This document shows, piece after piece, positions 9,066 to 18,532 of a stretch of 64,000 nt of DNA. The DNA lies in assembly GCF_002269255.1 (NCBI RefSeq), contig NZ_CP022823.1, positions 5,394,001-5,458,000 of the forward strand. The letters are read 5' to 3'. A model generated the notes under the pieces. That model searched no databases. It saw only the letters and a program-made list of their open reading frames with translations, and was not told the DNA's origin. A program made the translations under genes and the position numbers. Numbering within the stretch: position 1 is the stretch's first letter; every line of letters begins with the position of its first letter. This stretch comes from Klebsiella quasivariicola (GTDB lineage: Bacteria > Pseudomonadota > Gammaproteobacteria > Enterobacterales > Enterobacteriaceae).

Positions 9066-9953
9066 TCAGGCCGGGCGTACGCCCAGTGTATGGCAGATGG
9101 CGTAGCTCATCTCAGCGCGGTTCAGGGTGTAGAAGTGGAAATCTTTGACCCCTTCCCGGCTTAAGATCTTCACCATATCCATGGCGATGTTGGCCCCCAC
9201 CAGCTGACGGGTTTCGGCGTCATTATCCAGCCCTTCAAACATTTTCGACATCCACACCGGGATACGGACGTTGGTCATATCCGCAAACTTTTTCGCCTGT
9301 TTAAAGTTGGAGACCGGCAGGATACCCGGAATGATTTCCACGTCGATGCCCGCCGAAACGCAGCGATCGCGAAAACGCAGGTAGCTTTCCACATCGAAGA
9401 AGAACTGAGTGATCGCGCGGTTGGCGCCCGCCTCGACTTTACGCTTCAGGTTCAGCAAATCCGCCTGTGCGCTTTTCGCTTCCGGATGCACTTCAGGATA
9501 CGCGGCGACAGAGATATCAAAATCGCCCACCTCTTTCAGCAGCGTCACCAGATCGGCGGCGTACATATCCGGTTTACCGCTCCCCGGCGGCAGGTCACCG
9601 CGCAGGGCGACGATATGGCGGATACCGTTATTCCAGTAATCCTGGGCGATAGTGCGCAGCTCATCACGGCTGGCATCAATACAGGTCAGGTGCGGTGCTG
9701 CTTCCAGACCGGTTCGCTCTTTGATGCCCTTAATGATGCTGTGCGTGCGATCGCGCTCGCCGGAGTTCGCGCCATAGGTCACCGAAACAAACTTTGGTTT
9801 CAGACTGCTCAGGCGATCGATGGATTTCCACAGGGTTTGCTCCATTTCACTGGTCCGCGGCGGAAAGAACTCAAAGGACACATTAATCTGGCCCTGGACT
9901 TCCGCCAGGCTCTGATTCAGGGCTTCCCGCTGATTGGCGTGAAAAAAGCTCAT
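9066..9953 (-). CDS. metF: 5,10-methylenetetrahydrofolate reductase
   Basis: This 295-residue FAD-containing enzyme reduces 5,10-methylene-THF to 5-methyl-THF, the methyl donor for methionine. Signatures are the N-terminal SFEFFPPRT with catalytic Glu, GANSGERDRT, the folate/flavin motif ALRGDLPPGSG, the beta-strand AITQFFFDVE and the C-terminal DFHFYTLNRAE. ATG 9953 has the ribosome site GAGGTAAGG. It stands alone behind MetJ boxes. In E. coli it lies right after metL; here a LysR gene and a carboxymuconolactone-decarboxylase-like gene separate the two. Confidence 0.97.
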   Translation of the reverse strand: MSFFHANQREALNQSLAEVQGQINVSFEFFPPRTSEMEQTLWKSIDRLSSLKPKFVSVTYGANSGERDRTHSIIKGIKERTGLEAAPHLTCIDASRDELRTIAQDYWNNGIRHIVALRGDLPPGSGKPDMYAADLVTLLKEVGDFDISVAAYPEVHPEAKSAQADLLNLKRKVEAGANRAITQFFFDVESYLRFRDRCVSAGIDVEIIPGILPVSNFKQAKKFADMTNVRIPVWMSKMFEGLDNDAETRQLVGANIAMDMVKILSREGVKDFHFYTLNRAEMSYAICHTLGVRPA

Positions 9954-9993
9954 ACCTTACCTCATCAATCGCTTGTAATGGCTGTTATATTGC

Positions 9994-10025
9994 GAACTTC
10001 TATACGTTTAGACGTCCAGATGTAA
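9994..10025. promoter_or_regulatory. MetJ operator (met boxes) of metF
   Basis: Tandem 8-bp units resembling AGACGTCT: atacgttt (10002-10009), agacgtcc (10010-10017), agatgtaa (10018-10025), with a weaker unit before them. They start about 40 bp upstream of metF. MetJ with S-adenosylmethionine binds such tandem boxes cooperatively. Confidence 0.8.
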
Positions 10026-10180
10026 AAATGACGGAAAAGCGCGCGGGCGTCAATAGAAAAATCTGCGTAAAGAGTGAGGAATAGGCCTCCAAAATGAAAA
10101 AAATTCATCTTCCGGCGTTTTGCCAGCCGAAAGAGCTCGCTCTGTAGTCAATATGGGGTAGTACGATGTTCAGCCTGAAA

Positions 10181-11089
10181 CTAGCGAGTCGTCAGGTGCT
10201 TATCAAGCAGAGGGAGCCATTGCTGCACAGATTCCGCCTGGTGAGGCGCATAGACCACGCCAAGGCTTAACGGCATCGTATCGCCCTCAGCCACCGGGCA
10301 GAACGCCACCCCCTGACGCTGAATCGCGGAAAAGGAGGCCGGCAGCAGGATCATCCCTTCCCCACGCGCAATACGCGCCAGCAGCACATCATGCTCGGCC
10401 GGCTCTTCCACATAAGTCGGGGCATAGCCAGCCCGGTCGAAAATGCGGCGCGTGTAGTCAAAGAAATCAGGGTTACGCTCGCGTTTAAACCAGAACAGCG
10501 GCCGATGATTGAGCGCGCTTAACGTCAGCCCTGGCCTGGCGGCTTCCGGCCATGAGGCCGGTAATGCCGAAATCAGCGGTTCCTGATACGGCAAGGGATG
10601 CAGAAGCAGCCCTTCGGTATTCAGCGGCAGCGCGACCAGCGCCGCATCAAGTTTGCCTTTGCGCACCTGTTGAGCCAACACCGGTGAAGCGTGGCGAGTA
10701 ACAGACAACACGCGGGTATGTTCACTCAAAGCAGACTCAACGGCGGCGAAAATACCTTGTTCAAAGGCAGTGGTCACGCCCAGATGCAGAGGCTGAGGCG
10801 AGCGGGTGGCAAGCTCACTCAATGCCGCCAGGGTGCGCGCCTGGAGCGCCAGCATAGGCTGAATGATCTCCAGCACCTCTCTTCCCGCATCGGTCAGGAT
10901 CAGGCCTTTGCTATGGCGCAGGAACAACGTCACCCCCAGCTGCGTTTCCAGATGGCGAATATGGCGGGTCAGCGGCGGCTGCGAGATAAATAACCGCTGC
11001 GCCGCCCGGCTGATGTTATTTTCCTCCGCCACCACGGCAAAAGCGCGCAGCAGGCGAAGATCCAGGGAATGTAATCGCGACGTTGTCAT
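10181..11089 (-). CDS. LysR-family transcriptional regulator
   Basis: This 302-residue protein has the typical LysR N-terminal winged helix-turn-helix (LRLLRAFAVVAEENNISRAA, then SQPPLTRHIRHLE) and a C-terminal substrate-binding-like effector domain (about 95-300). It is divergent from the 123-residue carboxymuconolactone-decarboxylase-like gene starting 91 bp away. That is the usual arrangement for a LysR regulator and its target. The effector cannot be named. The pair splits the metF-metL neighbours of E. coli, so it is an accessory insertion into the methionine cluster. Confidence 0.9.
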   Translation of the reverse strand: MTTSRLHSLDLRLLRAFAVVAEENNISRAAQRLFISQPPLTRHIRHLETQLGVTLFLRHSKGLILTDAGREVLEIIQPMLALQARTLAALSELATRSPQPLHLGVTTAFEQGIFAAVESALSEHTRVLSVTRHASPVLAQQVRKGKLDAALVALPLNTEGLLLHPLPYQEPLISALPASWPEAARPGLTLSALNHRPLFWFKRERNPDFFDYTRRIFDRAGYAPTYVEEPAEHDVLLARIARGEGMILLPASFSAIQRQGVAFCPVAEGDTMPLSLGVVYAPHQAESVQQWLPLLDKHLTTR

Positions 11090-11180
11090 ACTGAAAAGGT
11101 ATCACGAAAAGGGTATTACTCAAGTCCGGTAAACTTCCCTACCCTTCCTCTTAACGCACCATCACAGAGAGGAAAAAACG

Positions 11181-11552
11181 ATGTCCAGCGAACGTTATAT
11201 CATCGGTCAGGAAATGCTTCAGCGGGTGGATGGCAGTGGCGGGGAGGCCGTCGTCGACAGCCTGCGGGATATCGCCCCCGATTTCGCCCGCTATCTGATC
11301 GAGTTCCCCTTCGGCGACATTTACGCTAGGCCAGGGCTCGATTTACGCAGCCGGGAAATCGCCACCATCGCCGCGCTCACCGCGTTGGGTAACGCCGCGC
11401 CGCAGCTGAAAGTACACATTGCCGCGGGATTAAATGTCGGCCTGACGCAGGAGGAGATTACGGAAGCGATCATGCAGATGGCAGTCTATGCCGGATTTCC
11501 GGCGGCGCTAAACGGTCTGTTTGCCGCCAAAGCGGTTTTTGCGGCGCATTAA
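11181..11552 (+). CDS. carboxymuconolactone decarboxylase-family protein
   Basis: The gene encodes 123 residues of the CMD/AhpD-like all-helical fold: IAPDFARYLIEF, LDLRSREIATIAALTALG and the conserved helix EEITEAIMQMAVYAGFPAA. The AhpD-type CXXC redox pair is absent, so peroxidase activity is not expected; many such small proteins are decarboxylases or of unknown activity. The ribosome site AGAGAGGAAAAAA precedes ATG 11181. It is divergent from the LysR gene, probably its target, and ends at a bidirectional terminator shared with metL. Confidence 0.85.
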   Translation: MSSERYIIGQEMLQRVDGSGGEAVVDSLRDIAPDFARYLIEFPFGDIYARPGLDLRSREIATIAALTALGNAAPQLKVHIAAGLNVGLTQEEITEAIMQMAVYAGFPAALNGLFAAKAVFAAH

Positions 11553-11553
11553 C

Positions 11554-11583
11554 AAAAAGACCAGGCTTTGCCTGGCCTTTTTC
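11554..11583. terminator. bidirectional terminator between the CMD-like gene and metL
   Basis: The stem CCAGGC-TTT-GCCTGG (11561-11575) has an A-run on its left and a T-run on its right, so it can end transcription from both the plus-strand small gene and the minus-strand metBL operon. Confidence 0.85.
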
Positions 11584-11589
11584 TCGCGA

Positions 11590-14022
11590 CTACAGCAGTT
11601 GCGCCAGACGGTTGATATCCGACTGGATAGCCCCGGCAGTCACATCGCGCCCGGCGCCGGGCCCGCGGATCACCAGCGGGTTATCGCGATACCAGCGGCT
11701 TTCGATGGCAAACACGTTATCGCACGGCAGCAGCGCCGCCAGCGGGTGCTCTTCGCGTACCGCTTCCACACCGACGCGTGCTTTGCCGTTGGCATCAAAG
11801 CGCGCCACGTAGCGGAGCACCAGCCCCATTTCACGAGCCGCCTCCAGACGCTGCAGCATTTGCTCGTTCAGCTCTTCGCCATTCTCAAAGAAGTGATCAA
11901 CTGAACCCTCTTCGCAGTGGGCAGGGACCAGCGATTCCACACGTACCTGATCCGGTTCGATGTCATAGCCCGCTTCCCGCGCGAGGATCACCAGCTTGCG
12001 CATCACATCTTTACCAGACAGATCGACGCGCGGATCCGGCTCGGTCAGCCCCTGCTGCCACGCCTGATCCACCAGGTCGGTGAACGGCACGGTGCCATCA
12101 AACTGCAGGAACAGCCAGGAGAGCGTTCCCGAGAAGATACCGCTCAGGCCGAGGATGGTATCGCCGCTATCGATCAGATCGCGCACCGTATGGTTCACCG
12201 GCAACCCGGCGCCCACGGTAGCGTTATACAACCAGTGGCGACCCGTCTTCTCAAACGCGTCGTGGATCTGGCGATATTTATCGCTGCTGCTGGCGCCCGC
12301 CAGCTTGTTGGCGCTAATGACGTGGAAGCCATGGCTGGCGAAATCAAGATACTGGTCGGCCAGCTGTTCGCTGGCGGTGACGTCCAGCACGACTAAATCA
12401 TCATACGGGTGCGCGCGCATCCACAGGAACAGCGACTCTTCATCCTGCTCTACCGCTTCATCGTTGAAGAAAGCCAGCGCCCGGCTGGCATCCAGCCCGT
12501 CGTAGTTCAGCAGGCTGCGTTTACTGTCGACTACGCCGGCGAGAATAAACTCAAAGCCGGTGCGCGCTGACAGCGTGGTTTGTTCACGGGCGAACAGCTC
12601 CAGCCAGCGGGAACCGATGTTCCCTTTGCCGAACAGCATCAGACCGATACGCTTTTCGGCGCGAAACAAGGACTGGTGCAGCCCCTGGATCAAGCTTTCC
12701 GTCGGCCCGGCGCGCAGCACCGCCACCAGGCTGATCCCCTCTTCAGACTGCCAGGTAAACTCCACCGGCTGCCCTTTAAGCTGCTGCCAGAAACGGTGGC
12801 AGTGCAGTGGGTTACGGGTGACACCCGCGCCCACCATCGCCACCAGTGCCAGCTTCTGACGCAGACGCAGCTCGCCCGGCAGACCGGCTTCATCGAGCAG
12901 CTTCAGCGCGCTGTCAGCCACCTCGGAGGTGTAGCAGAACTGCAGCAGCTTACGGTCGGCATGGACGCCAACGGCTAACGGGCGCAGCTGGGCGCGTTTG
13001 AGCAGAGCGTCCAGCTCTTTATGCGCCAGTTTGAAATCGTGACCGGCCGGCACCTGGAATTCCACCAGACAGACGTCATCATGGCTGGTGACAATCCGCG
13101 CACCGGTACCGGAGGCCAGCACGCGCTCAATGCGCGTGGAGCCCTGTTCCGGCGTATAGCTGCAGCGTAACTGCAGATCGATATCGCTGGCGGAGACCGG
13201 CTGCAGCGTGCGGGCATGGAGCACCGGCGCGGCCAGGCGCGCCAGCTCGCTGGCTTCATCCAGACGCAGCAGCGGCAGCAGACAGGCGTCTTTGACCTTA
13301 CGTGGATCCGCGCTGTACACCCCGGCGACGTCGCTCCAGATGGTGACGCGAGAGGCGCCCGCCAGCGCACCGATCTGCGTGGCGGAGTAGTCAGACCCGT
13401 TACGGCCCAGCAGGACGGTTTCTCCGGCCTGGTTGCGGGAGATAAAGCCGGTCACCACCAGACGTTTATTAGGATGCTGCGCCATCAGCTGCTGCAGCAG
13501 TGGATAAGATAATCCCTCATCCACCTGCGGCTGCGCGGCGCGTTCCGCGCGCAGGAAAGCGCGGGCGTCAAGCCAGGCGGCTTCCATACCCAGCTGGTTG
13601 AGGACCGCCGCCATCAGGCGTGCGGACCAAACTTCCCCATGGCCGACCACTTCCGCATAAACGGCTTCGGTAACCCCGCCGTCCAGCAGGCCTGCCAGAC
13701 GCTCAAGGTCGTGGATAAAAGCGGCGATCAACGTATCCGCCGCCGCTGGCTCCAGTAAACCGCCAATCAGCTCGGTGTGATAGCGGCGAAGCGACTGCTG
13801 GACCTGATGCGCAGCGAGGCGATCGCTCTGGCTAAGTTTAAGCCAGCTGATCAGCTGGTTGGTGGTGCTGCCAGCGGCAGAGACGACCATCATGTCCCCC
13901 GCCTGCGAATACTCTGTCATGATCCCCGCGACGCGCAGGTAACATTTCGCATCCGCTAAACTACTCCCACCAAATTTGTGCAGCTGACGACCCTTCGCCC
14001 CTGCCTGCGCAATCACACTCAT
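11590..14022 (-). CDS. metL: bifunctional aspartokinase II / homoserine dehydrogenase II
   Basis: This 810-residue fusion enzyme performs the first and third steps from aspartate towards methionine. The aspartokinase domain (about 15-290) carries KFGGSSLADA and GRNGSDYSA. A degenerate ACT-like linker (about 310-450) follows. The homoserine dehydrogenase domain (about 460-805) carries the Rossmann motif LFGKGNIGSRW and the catalytic region ANKLAGA...YNATVGAGLPV. MetL is known to be feedback-insensitive and is repressed at transcription by MetJ. It lies 2 bp after the metB stop codon, so metB-metL is one operon. Confidence 0.97.
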   Translation of the reverse strand: MSVIAQAGAKGRQLHKFGGSSLADAKCYLRVAGIMTEYSQAGDMMVVSAAGSTTNQLISWLKLSQSDRLAAHQVQQSLRRYHTELIGGLLEPAAADTLIAAFIHDLERLAGLLDGGVTEAVYAEVVGHGEVWSARLMAAVLNQLGMEAAWLDARAFLRAERAAQPQVDEGLSYPLLQQLMAQHPNKRLVVTGFISRNQAGETVLLGRNGSDYSATQIGALAGASRVTIWSDVAGVYSADPRKVKDACLLPLLRLDEASELARLAAPVLHARTLQPVSASDIDLQLRCSYTPEQGSTRIERVLASGTGARIVTSHDDVCLVEFQVPAGHDFKLAHKELDALLKRAQLRPLAVGVHADRKLLQFCYTSEVADSALKLLDEAGLPGELRLRQKLALVAMVGAGVTRNPLHCHRFWQQLKGQPVEFTWQSEEGISLVAVLRAGPTESLIQGLHQSLFRAEKRIGLMLFGKGNIGSRWLELFAREQTTLSARTGFEFILAGVVDSKRSLLNYDGLDASRALAFFNDEAVEQDEESLFLWMRAHPYDDLVVLDVTASEQLADQYLDFASHGFHVISANKLAGASSSDKYRQIHDAFEKTGRHWLYNATVGAGLPVNHTVRDLIDSGDTILGLSGIFSGTLSWLFLQFDGTVPFTDLVDQAWQQGLTEPDPRVDLSGKDVMRKLVILAREAGYDIEPDQVRVESLVPAHCEEGSVDHFFENGEELNEQMLQRLEAAREMGLVLRYVARFDANGKARVGVEAVREEHPLAALLPCDNVFAIESRWYRDNPLVIRGPGAGRDVTAGAIQSDINRLAQLL

Positions 14023-14024
14023 CT

Positions 14025-15185
14025 TTATTCCTCGTTTGCTGCCCGGAAGCCATTTTCCAGGTCGGCAATTAAATCTTCACCATCTTCAATACCGGTTGAA
14101 ATACGCAGGAGCGTTTCTGAAATTCCGGCGGCGGCACGCGCTTCAGGCGCCATGCCGGCATGCGTCATGGTTGCCGCATGGGAAATCAGGCTTTCAACGC
14201 CCCCCAGCGATTCCGCCAGTGTAAACAGCGACAGCCCGCTCAGGAAACGGCGCAGCGTCTGCTCGTCACCGTCCAGCTCGAAGCTTAACATTGCGCCAAA
14301 ACCTTTTTGCTGACGCGCCGCAATTTCATGCCCCTGGTTTTCCGGCAGCGACGGATGATACAGCTTTTTCACCAGCGGCTGGGTTTTCAGATACTCAACG
14401 ATCGCCAGGGCATTACGCTGCGCCACTTCCATACGCGGAGACAGCGTCCGCAAACCGCGCAGCAGCAGGTAGCTATCGAAGGCGCTGCCGGTGACGCCAA
14501 TATTATTCGCCCACCATGCCAGTTCGGTGACAGTCGCCGGATCTTTGGCAATCACCACCCCGGCCACCACATCGGAGTGGCCATTCAGGTATTTAGTACA
14601 GGAATGCAACACCAGATCGGCACCCAGCGCCAGCGGGTTTTGCAGCGCCGGGCTCAGGAAGGTGTTATCGACCACGCTGATCGCCCCGGCCTCGCGCGCC
14701 AGGCCGCAGATTTTCGCAATATCCACCACCCGCAGCAATGGATTACTTGGGCTTTCCACCAGCACCAGCTTCGGTTTTTCCGCCAGCGCTGCCCGCAGCG
14801 CCTGCTCATCGTTTTGATCGACGAACTGAACGCGATAGCAGCCGCGCTTCGCCAGGCTGTCGAACAGACGGTAGCTGCCGCCGTAGCAGTCGTGCGGCGC
14901 CACCAGCAGATCGCCCGGTTTAAGGAACACCGTCGTCACCAGCAGGATCGCCGACATTCCGGTATTGGTCAGCACCGCGCCGGCGCCGCCCTCCAGCTCC
15001 GCTAAGGCGCGCTGCACCACATCGCGCGTCGGGTTGCCGCGACGGGAATAATCGTGGGCGCGAGGTTCGTTAAAGCCGGTGAAATTATAGGTGCTGGAAA
15101 GGTGGATCGGCGGGACAACGCAACCGTACTGCTCGTCGTCATTTAAACCGCTACGCACTGCGATGGTGGCCTGTTTACGCGTCAT
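14025..15185 (-). CDS. metB: cystathionine gamma-synthase
   Basis: This 386-residue PLP enzyme of the Cys/Met-metabolism family joins O-succinylhomoserine and cysteine to make cystathionine. The PLP lysine is Lys198 in LHSCTKYLNGHSD; other motifs are YSRRGNPTR near 47 and the phosphate-binding TNTGMSA near 74. First gene of the metBL operon, divergent from metJ with tandem MetJ boxes in between, as in E. coli. Confidence 0.97.
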   Translation of the reverse strand: MTRKQATIAVRSGLNDDEQYGCVVPPIHLSSTYNFTGFNEPRAHDYSRRGNPTRDVVQRALAELEGGAGAVLTNTGMSAILLVTTVFLKPGDLLVAPHDCYGGSYRLFDSLAKRGCYRVQFVDQNDEQALRAALAEKPKLVLVESPSNPLLRVVDIAKICGLAREAGAISVVDNTFLSPALQNPLALGADLVLHSCTKYLNGHSDVVAGVVIAKDPATVTELAWWANNIGVTGSAFDSYLLLRGLRTLSPRMEVAQRNALAIVEYLKTQPLVKKLYHPSLPENQGHEIAARQQKGFGAMLSFELDGDEQTLRRFLSGLSLFTLAESLGGVESLISHAATMTHAGMAPEARAAAGISETLLRISTGIEDGEDLIADLENGFRAANEE

Positions 15186-15247
15186 GTTGGGAAGTTCCTG
15201 GGCTGAGTCGGTGAAAAGTCAGGCTCCAGAGTAATCATTGTCACAAT

Positions 15248-15279
15248 AGACGTCAATACATCTGGACATCTAAACTTCT
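15248..15279. promoter_or_regulatory. MetJ operator between metB and metJ
   Basis: Four adjacent 8-bp met boxes can be read: agacgtca, atacatct, ggacatct, aaacttct (15248-15279). They lie about 60 bp upstream of metB and 170 bp upstream of metJ, placed to control metBL and autoregulate metJ. Confidence 0.85.
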
Positions 15280-15452
15280 TTGCGTATAGATTGAGCAAAG
15301 TGCAAATAGCCGTTAAAATTATATGCATTAGCGCACGCCGACGGCGGCTTATCTCATGTCAGAAAGCCCGCGCATACGGTAAACTACGCGCAATTATAGC
15401 CCGGGCGGAATATTCTGGCCCTTCACTAATAAACAGAGGATTAAGGTATCTC

Positions 15453-15770
15453 ATGGCTGAATGGAGCGGCGAATATATCAGCCCATACGCTGAGCACGGT
15501 AAGAAGAGTGAACAAGTAAAGAAAATTACGGTTTCCATTCCTCTGAAGGTGTTAAAAATCCTCACCGATGAACGCACGCGTCGTCAGGTGAATAACCTGC
15601 GTCATGCAACCAACAGCGAACTGCTGTGCGAAGCATTCCTGCATGCCTTTACCGGACAACCGTTGCCTAACGATGAAGACCTGCGTAAAGAGCGCAGCGA
15701 TGAGATCCCGGAAGCGGCAAAAGCGATTATGCGTGAACTGGGGATCGACCCGGATACGTGGGAATACTGA
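15453..15770 (+). CDS. metJ: methionine repressor MetJ
   Basis: This 105-residue ribbon-helix-helix repressor binds met boxes with S-adenosylmethionine as corepressor. The DNA-contacting strand KKITVSIPLKVLKIL, the helix region RTRRQVNNLRHATNSELLCEA and the C-terminal GIDPDTWEY are conserved with E. coli. The frame is open 54 codons upstream, but that part crosses the promoter; the ATG at 15453 after AGAGGATTAAGG gives the family length. E. coli yiiX, which lies between metJ and rpmE, is absent here. Confidence 0.97.
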   Translation: MAEWSGEYISPYAEHGKKSEQVKKITVSIPLKVLKILTDERTRRQVNNLRHATNSELLCEAFLHAFTGQPLPNDEDLRKERSDEIPEAAKAIMRELGIDPDTWEY

Positions 15771-15776
15771 GACGAT

Positions 15777-15809
15777 AAAAAGGGCGGAAGCAATCTTCCG
15801 CCCTTTTTC
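15777..15809 (+). terminator. terminator of metJ
   Basis: The inverted repeat AGGGCGGAAG / CTTCCGCCCT with a CAAT loop is followed by a T-run, 7 nt after the metJ stop codon. The A-run on the left could also make it work on the minus strand. Confidence 0.88.
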
Positions 15810-15836
15810 TTTCCCGCCCAGGCAGGCGAGAGAGAC

Positions 15837-15864
15837 AAAAAAGCCGCCCTGAGGCGGCTTTTTC
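15837..15864 (-). terminator. terminator of rpmE
   Basis: The stem GCCGCC-CTGA-GGCGGC is bordered by A-runs on the left (T-run for the minus strand) and T residues on the right; it lies just beyond the rpmE stop codon and may act in both directions. Confidence 0.8.
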
Positions 15865-15871
15865 TGGCAAC

Positions 15872-16084
15872 TTACTTGCTGCCCGGGATGCTGAAGCGCT
15901 TGTTGAAGCGGTCAACACGGCCACCGGTAGCAACATCACGCTGTTTGCCGGTGAAGAACGGGTGGCATTTGCCGCACACGTCGAGGTTCAGGTCGTGACC
16001 AACGGTGGAGCGGATTTTCATGACATTACCGCAAGAACAGGTAGCAGTAATTTCGTCGTAATTTGGGTGAATACCTTTTTTCAT
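15872..16084 (-). CDS. rpmE: 50S ribosomal protein L31 (zinc form)
   Basis: This 70-residue protein has the family start [12 protein letters not shown]. The zinc-binding cysteines are intact: CSCG near 16-18 and CGKCH near 37-40, so this is the zinc-containing C+ type and not the zinc-free YkgM type. It is a single gene divergent from priA. C+ L31 can act as a zinc store, which relates loosely to zinT in the same window. Confidence 0.97.
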
Positions 16085-16336
16085 GGGAGAACCTCAGTTA
16101 AGGCCGCGTCGCTCTTCCAGCCCTAACGCCAGACACCACGCGATATTAGTAATTTCCCGTCGCCTTCTACGCTGCTGACAGCGTGAAGCACGCGGTAATG
16201 GTCAATCTTCAATGCGATATAAAGCGCATCAAAGGCGGCGAATCATACAGAATTTGACCAGCATATGCAAACTGATCCGCGCCGCCTTATCGTAATGTGT
16301 ATACTATCCCGCCAGATTTCAAGTCAGGAAGATGAC

Positions 16337-18532
16337 ATGTCCGTCGCCCACGTTGCCCTACCCGTTCCGCTACCGCGCACTTTTGACTACCTGCTGCCTG
16401 AAGGCATGGCGGTCAAAGCGGGCTGTCGGGTGCGGGTGCCGTTCGGCAAACAGGAGCGGATCGGCATTGTCGCGGCGGTGAGCGAGCGCAGCGAACTGCC
16501 GCTGGATGAGCTAAAACCGGTCGCCGAAGCGCTGGACGACGAGCCGGTCTTCTCCACGACTGTCTGGCGACTGCTGATGTGGGCGGCTGAGTATTACCAT
16601 CACCCGATCGGCGATGTGCTGTTCCATGCATTACCCGTTATGCTGCGCCAGGGCAAACCCGCCAGCGCCACGCCGCTGTGGTACTGGTTCGCCACCGAGC
16701 AGGGGCAGGTTGTCGACCTTAACGGCCTGAAACGCTCCCGGAAGCAGCAGCAGGCGCTGGCGGCGCTGCGCCAGGGTAAAATCTGGCGTCATCAGGTTGG
16801 CGAACTGGAATTCAATGAAGCGGCGCTGCAGGCGCTGCGCGGCAAAGGGCTGGCGGAGCTGGCCTGCGAAGCGCCCGCCCTCACCGACTGGCGCAGCGCG
16901 TATTCGGTTGCCGGCGAACGCCTGCGCCTGAATACCGAGCAGGCCACCGCCGTCGGGGCGATCCACAGCGCCGCCGATCGTTTCTCCGCCTGGCTGCTGG
17001 CGGGTATTACCGGCTCCGGGAAAACGGAAGTCTATTTGAGCGTGCTGGAGAATGTGCTGGCGCAGGGGCGCCAGGCGCTGGTGATGGTGCCGGAGATCGG
17101 CCTGACGCCGCAAACCATCGCCCGATTTCGCCAGCGCTTTAACGCGCCGGTGGAAGTGCTGCACTCCGGGCTCAATGACAGCGAACGTCTCTCGGCCTGG
17201 CTGAAGGCGAAAAATGGCGAAGCGGCCATTGTGATCGGCACCCGCTCCTCGCTGTTTACCCCATTTAAAGATCTCGGCGTCATCGTCATCGACGAAGAGC
17301 ATGACAGCTCCTACAAGCAGCAGGAAGGCTGGCGCTACCATGCCCGCGACCTGGCGGTATGGCGCGCCCACAGCGAGCAGATCCCGATAATTCTCGGCTC
17401 GGCGACGCCGGCGCTGGAGACTCTGCATAACGTCCGCCAGGGTAAATACCGCCAGTTAACCTTAAGCAAACGCGCGGGCAATGCGCGCCCGGCCCAGCAG
17501 CACGTGCTCGATCTCAAAGGGCAACCGCTGCAGGCGGGCCTGTCTCCCGCGCTGATTAGCCGTATGCGCCAGCACCTGCAAGCGGATAACCAGGTGATCC
17601 TGTTTCTTAACCGCCGCGGCTTTGCGCCAGCGCTGCTGTGCCACGATTGCGGCTGGATAGCGGAATGCCCGCGCTGCGACAGTTACTATACGTTGCACCA
17701 GGCGCAGCACCATCTGCGCTGCCACCATTGCGACAGCCAGCGCCCGATCCCGCGCCAGTGTCCTTCCTGCGGCTCCACGCATCTGGTGCCGGTAGGGATC
17801 GGCACCGAGCAGCTGGAGCAGGCCCTGGCGCCGCTGTTCCCTGAGGTGCCTATCTCGCGTATCGACCGCGATACCACCAGCCGCAAAGGAGCGCTGGAGG
17901 AGCATCTCGCCGCCGTCCATCGCGGCGGGGCGCGTATTCTGATTGGCACCCAAATGCTGGCCAAAGGGCACCACTTCCCGGACGTCACTCTCGTCTCCCT
18001 ACTGGATGTCGACGGGGCGCTGTTTTCCGCTGATTTCCGCTCCGCAGAGCGTTTCGCTCAGCTTTATACCCAGGTCTCCGGACGAGCGGGCCGGGCAGGA
18101 AAACAGGGCGAGGTCATTCTTCAAACCCACCATCCGGAACACCCTCTACTGCAGACCCTGCTGTATAAAGGCTACGACGCCTTTGCCGAACAGGCGCTGG
18201 CAGAGCGGCGGACGATGCAGCTGCCGCCGTGGACCAGCCATGTGCTGATTCGTGCGGAAGACCATAACAACCAGCAGGCGCCGCTGTTTTTACAGCAACT
18301 GCGCAATCTGCTGCAGGCCAGCCCGCTGGCCGACGATAAACTGTGGGTGCTCGGTCCGGTTCCGGCGCTGGCGCCGAAGCGCGGTGGACGCTGGCGGTGG
18401 CAAATATTGCTGCAGCATCCTTCGCGGGTGCGCCTGCAGCATATCGTCAGCGGTACGCTGGCGCTGATTAACACGCTGCCGGAGGCGAGAAAAGTGAAGT
18501 GGGTACTGGATGTCGATCCTATTGAAGGGTAA
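16337..18532 (+). CDS. priA: primosomal replication-restart helicase PriA
   Basis: This 731-residue superfamily 2 helicase restarts collapsed replication forks and assembles the primosome. Regions in order: N-terminal 3'-end-binding domain (start MSVAHVALPVPLPRTFDYLL), Walker A GITGSGKTE (about 225), DEEH box VIDEEHDSS, a zinc-binding insertion with four C-X2-C pairs (CHDCG, CPRCD, CHHCD, CPSCG), and helicase motifs LIGTQMLAKGHHFPDV and QVSGRAGRAGK. The frame extends 24 codons upstream, but ATG 16337 gives the family start. Divergent from rpmE. Confidence 0.97.
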   Translation: MSVAHVALPVPLPRTFDYLLPEGMAVKAGCRVRVPFGKQERIGIVAAVSERSELPLDELKPVAEALDDEPVFSTTVWRLLMWAAEYYHHPIGDVLFHALPVMLRQGKPASATPLWYWFATEQGQVVDLNGLKRSRKQQQALAALRQGKIWRHQVGELEFNEAALQALRGKGLAELACEAPALTDWRSAYSVAGERLRLNTEQATAVGAIHSAADRFSAWLLAGITGSGKTEVYLSVLENVLAQGRQALVMVPEIGLTPQTIARFRQRFNAPVEVLHSGLNDSERLSAWLKAKNGEAAIVIGTRSSLFTPFKDLGVIVIDEEHDSSYKQQEGWRYHARDLAVWRAHSEQIPIILGSATPALETLHNVRQGKYRQLTLSKRAGNARPAQQHVLDLKGQPLQAGLSPALISRMRQHLQADNQVILFLNRRGFAPALLCHDCGWIAECPRCDSYYTLHQAQHHLRCHHCDSQRPIPRQCPSCGSTHLVPVGIGTEQLEQALAPLFPEVPISRIDRDTTSRKGALEEHLAAVHRGGARILIGTQMLAKGHHFPDVTLVSLLDVDGALFSADFRSAERFAQLYTQVSGRAGRAGKQGEVILQTHHPEHPLLQTLLYKGYDAFAEQALAERRTMQLPPWTSHVLIRAEDHNNQQAPLFLQQLRNLLQASPLADDKLWVLGPVPALAPKRGGRWRWQILLQHPSRVRLQHIVSGTLALINTLPEARKVKWVLDVDPIEG

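Noticed and set aside
10094..10147. 17-codon ORF (starts MKKIHLPAFC) between metF and the LysR gene
   Set aside because: No ribosome binding site, no terminator or conserved context; it is too short to support on sequence alone.
15291..15452. N-terminal extension of metJ by 54 codons
   Set aside because: It crosses the metJ promoter region and has no similarity to MetJ; ATG 15453 has a ribosome site and gives the 105-residue family length.
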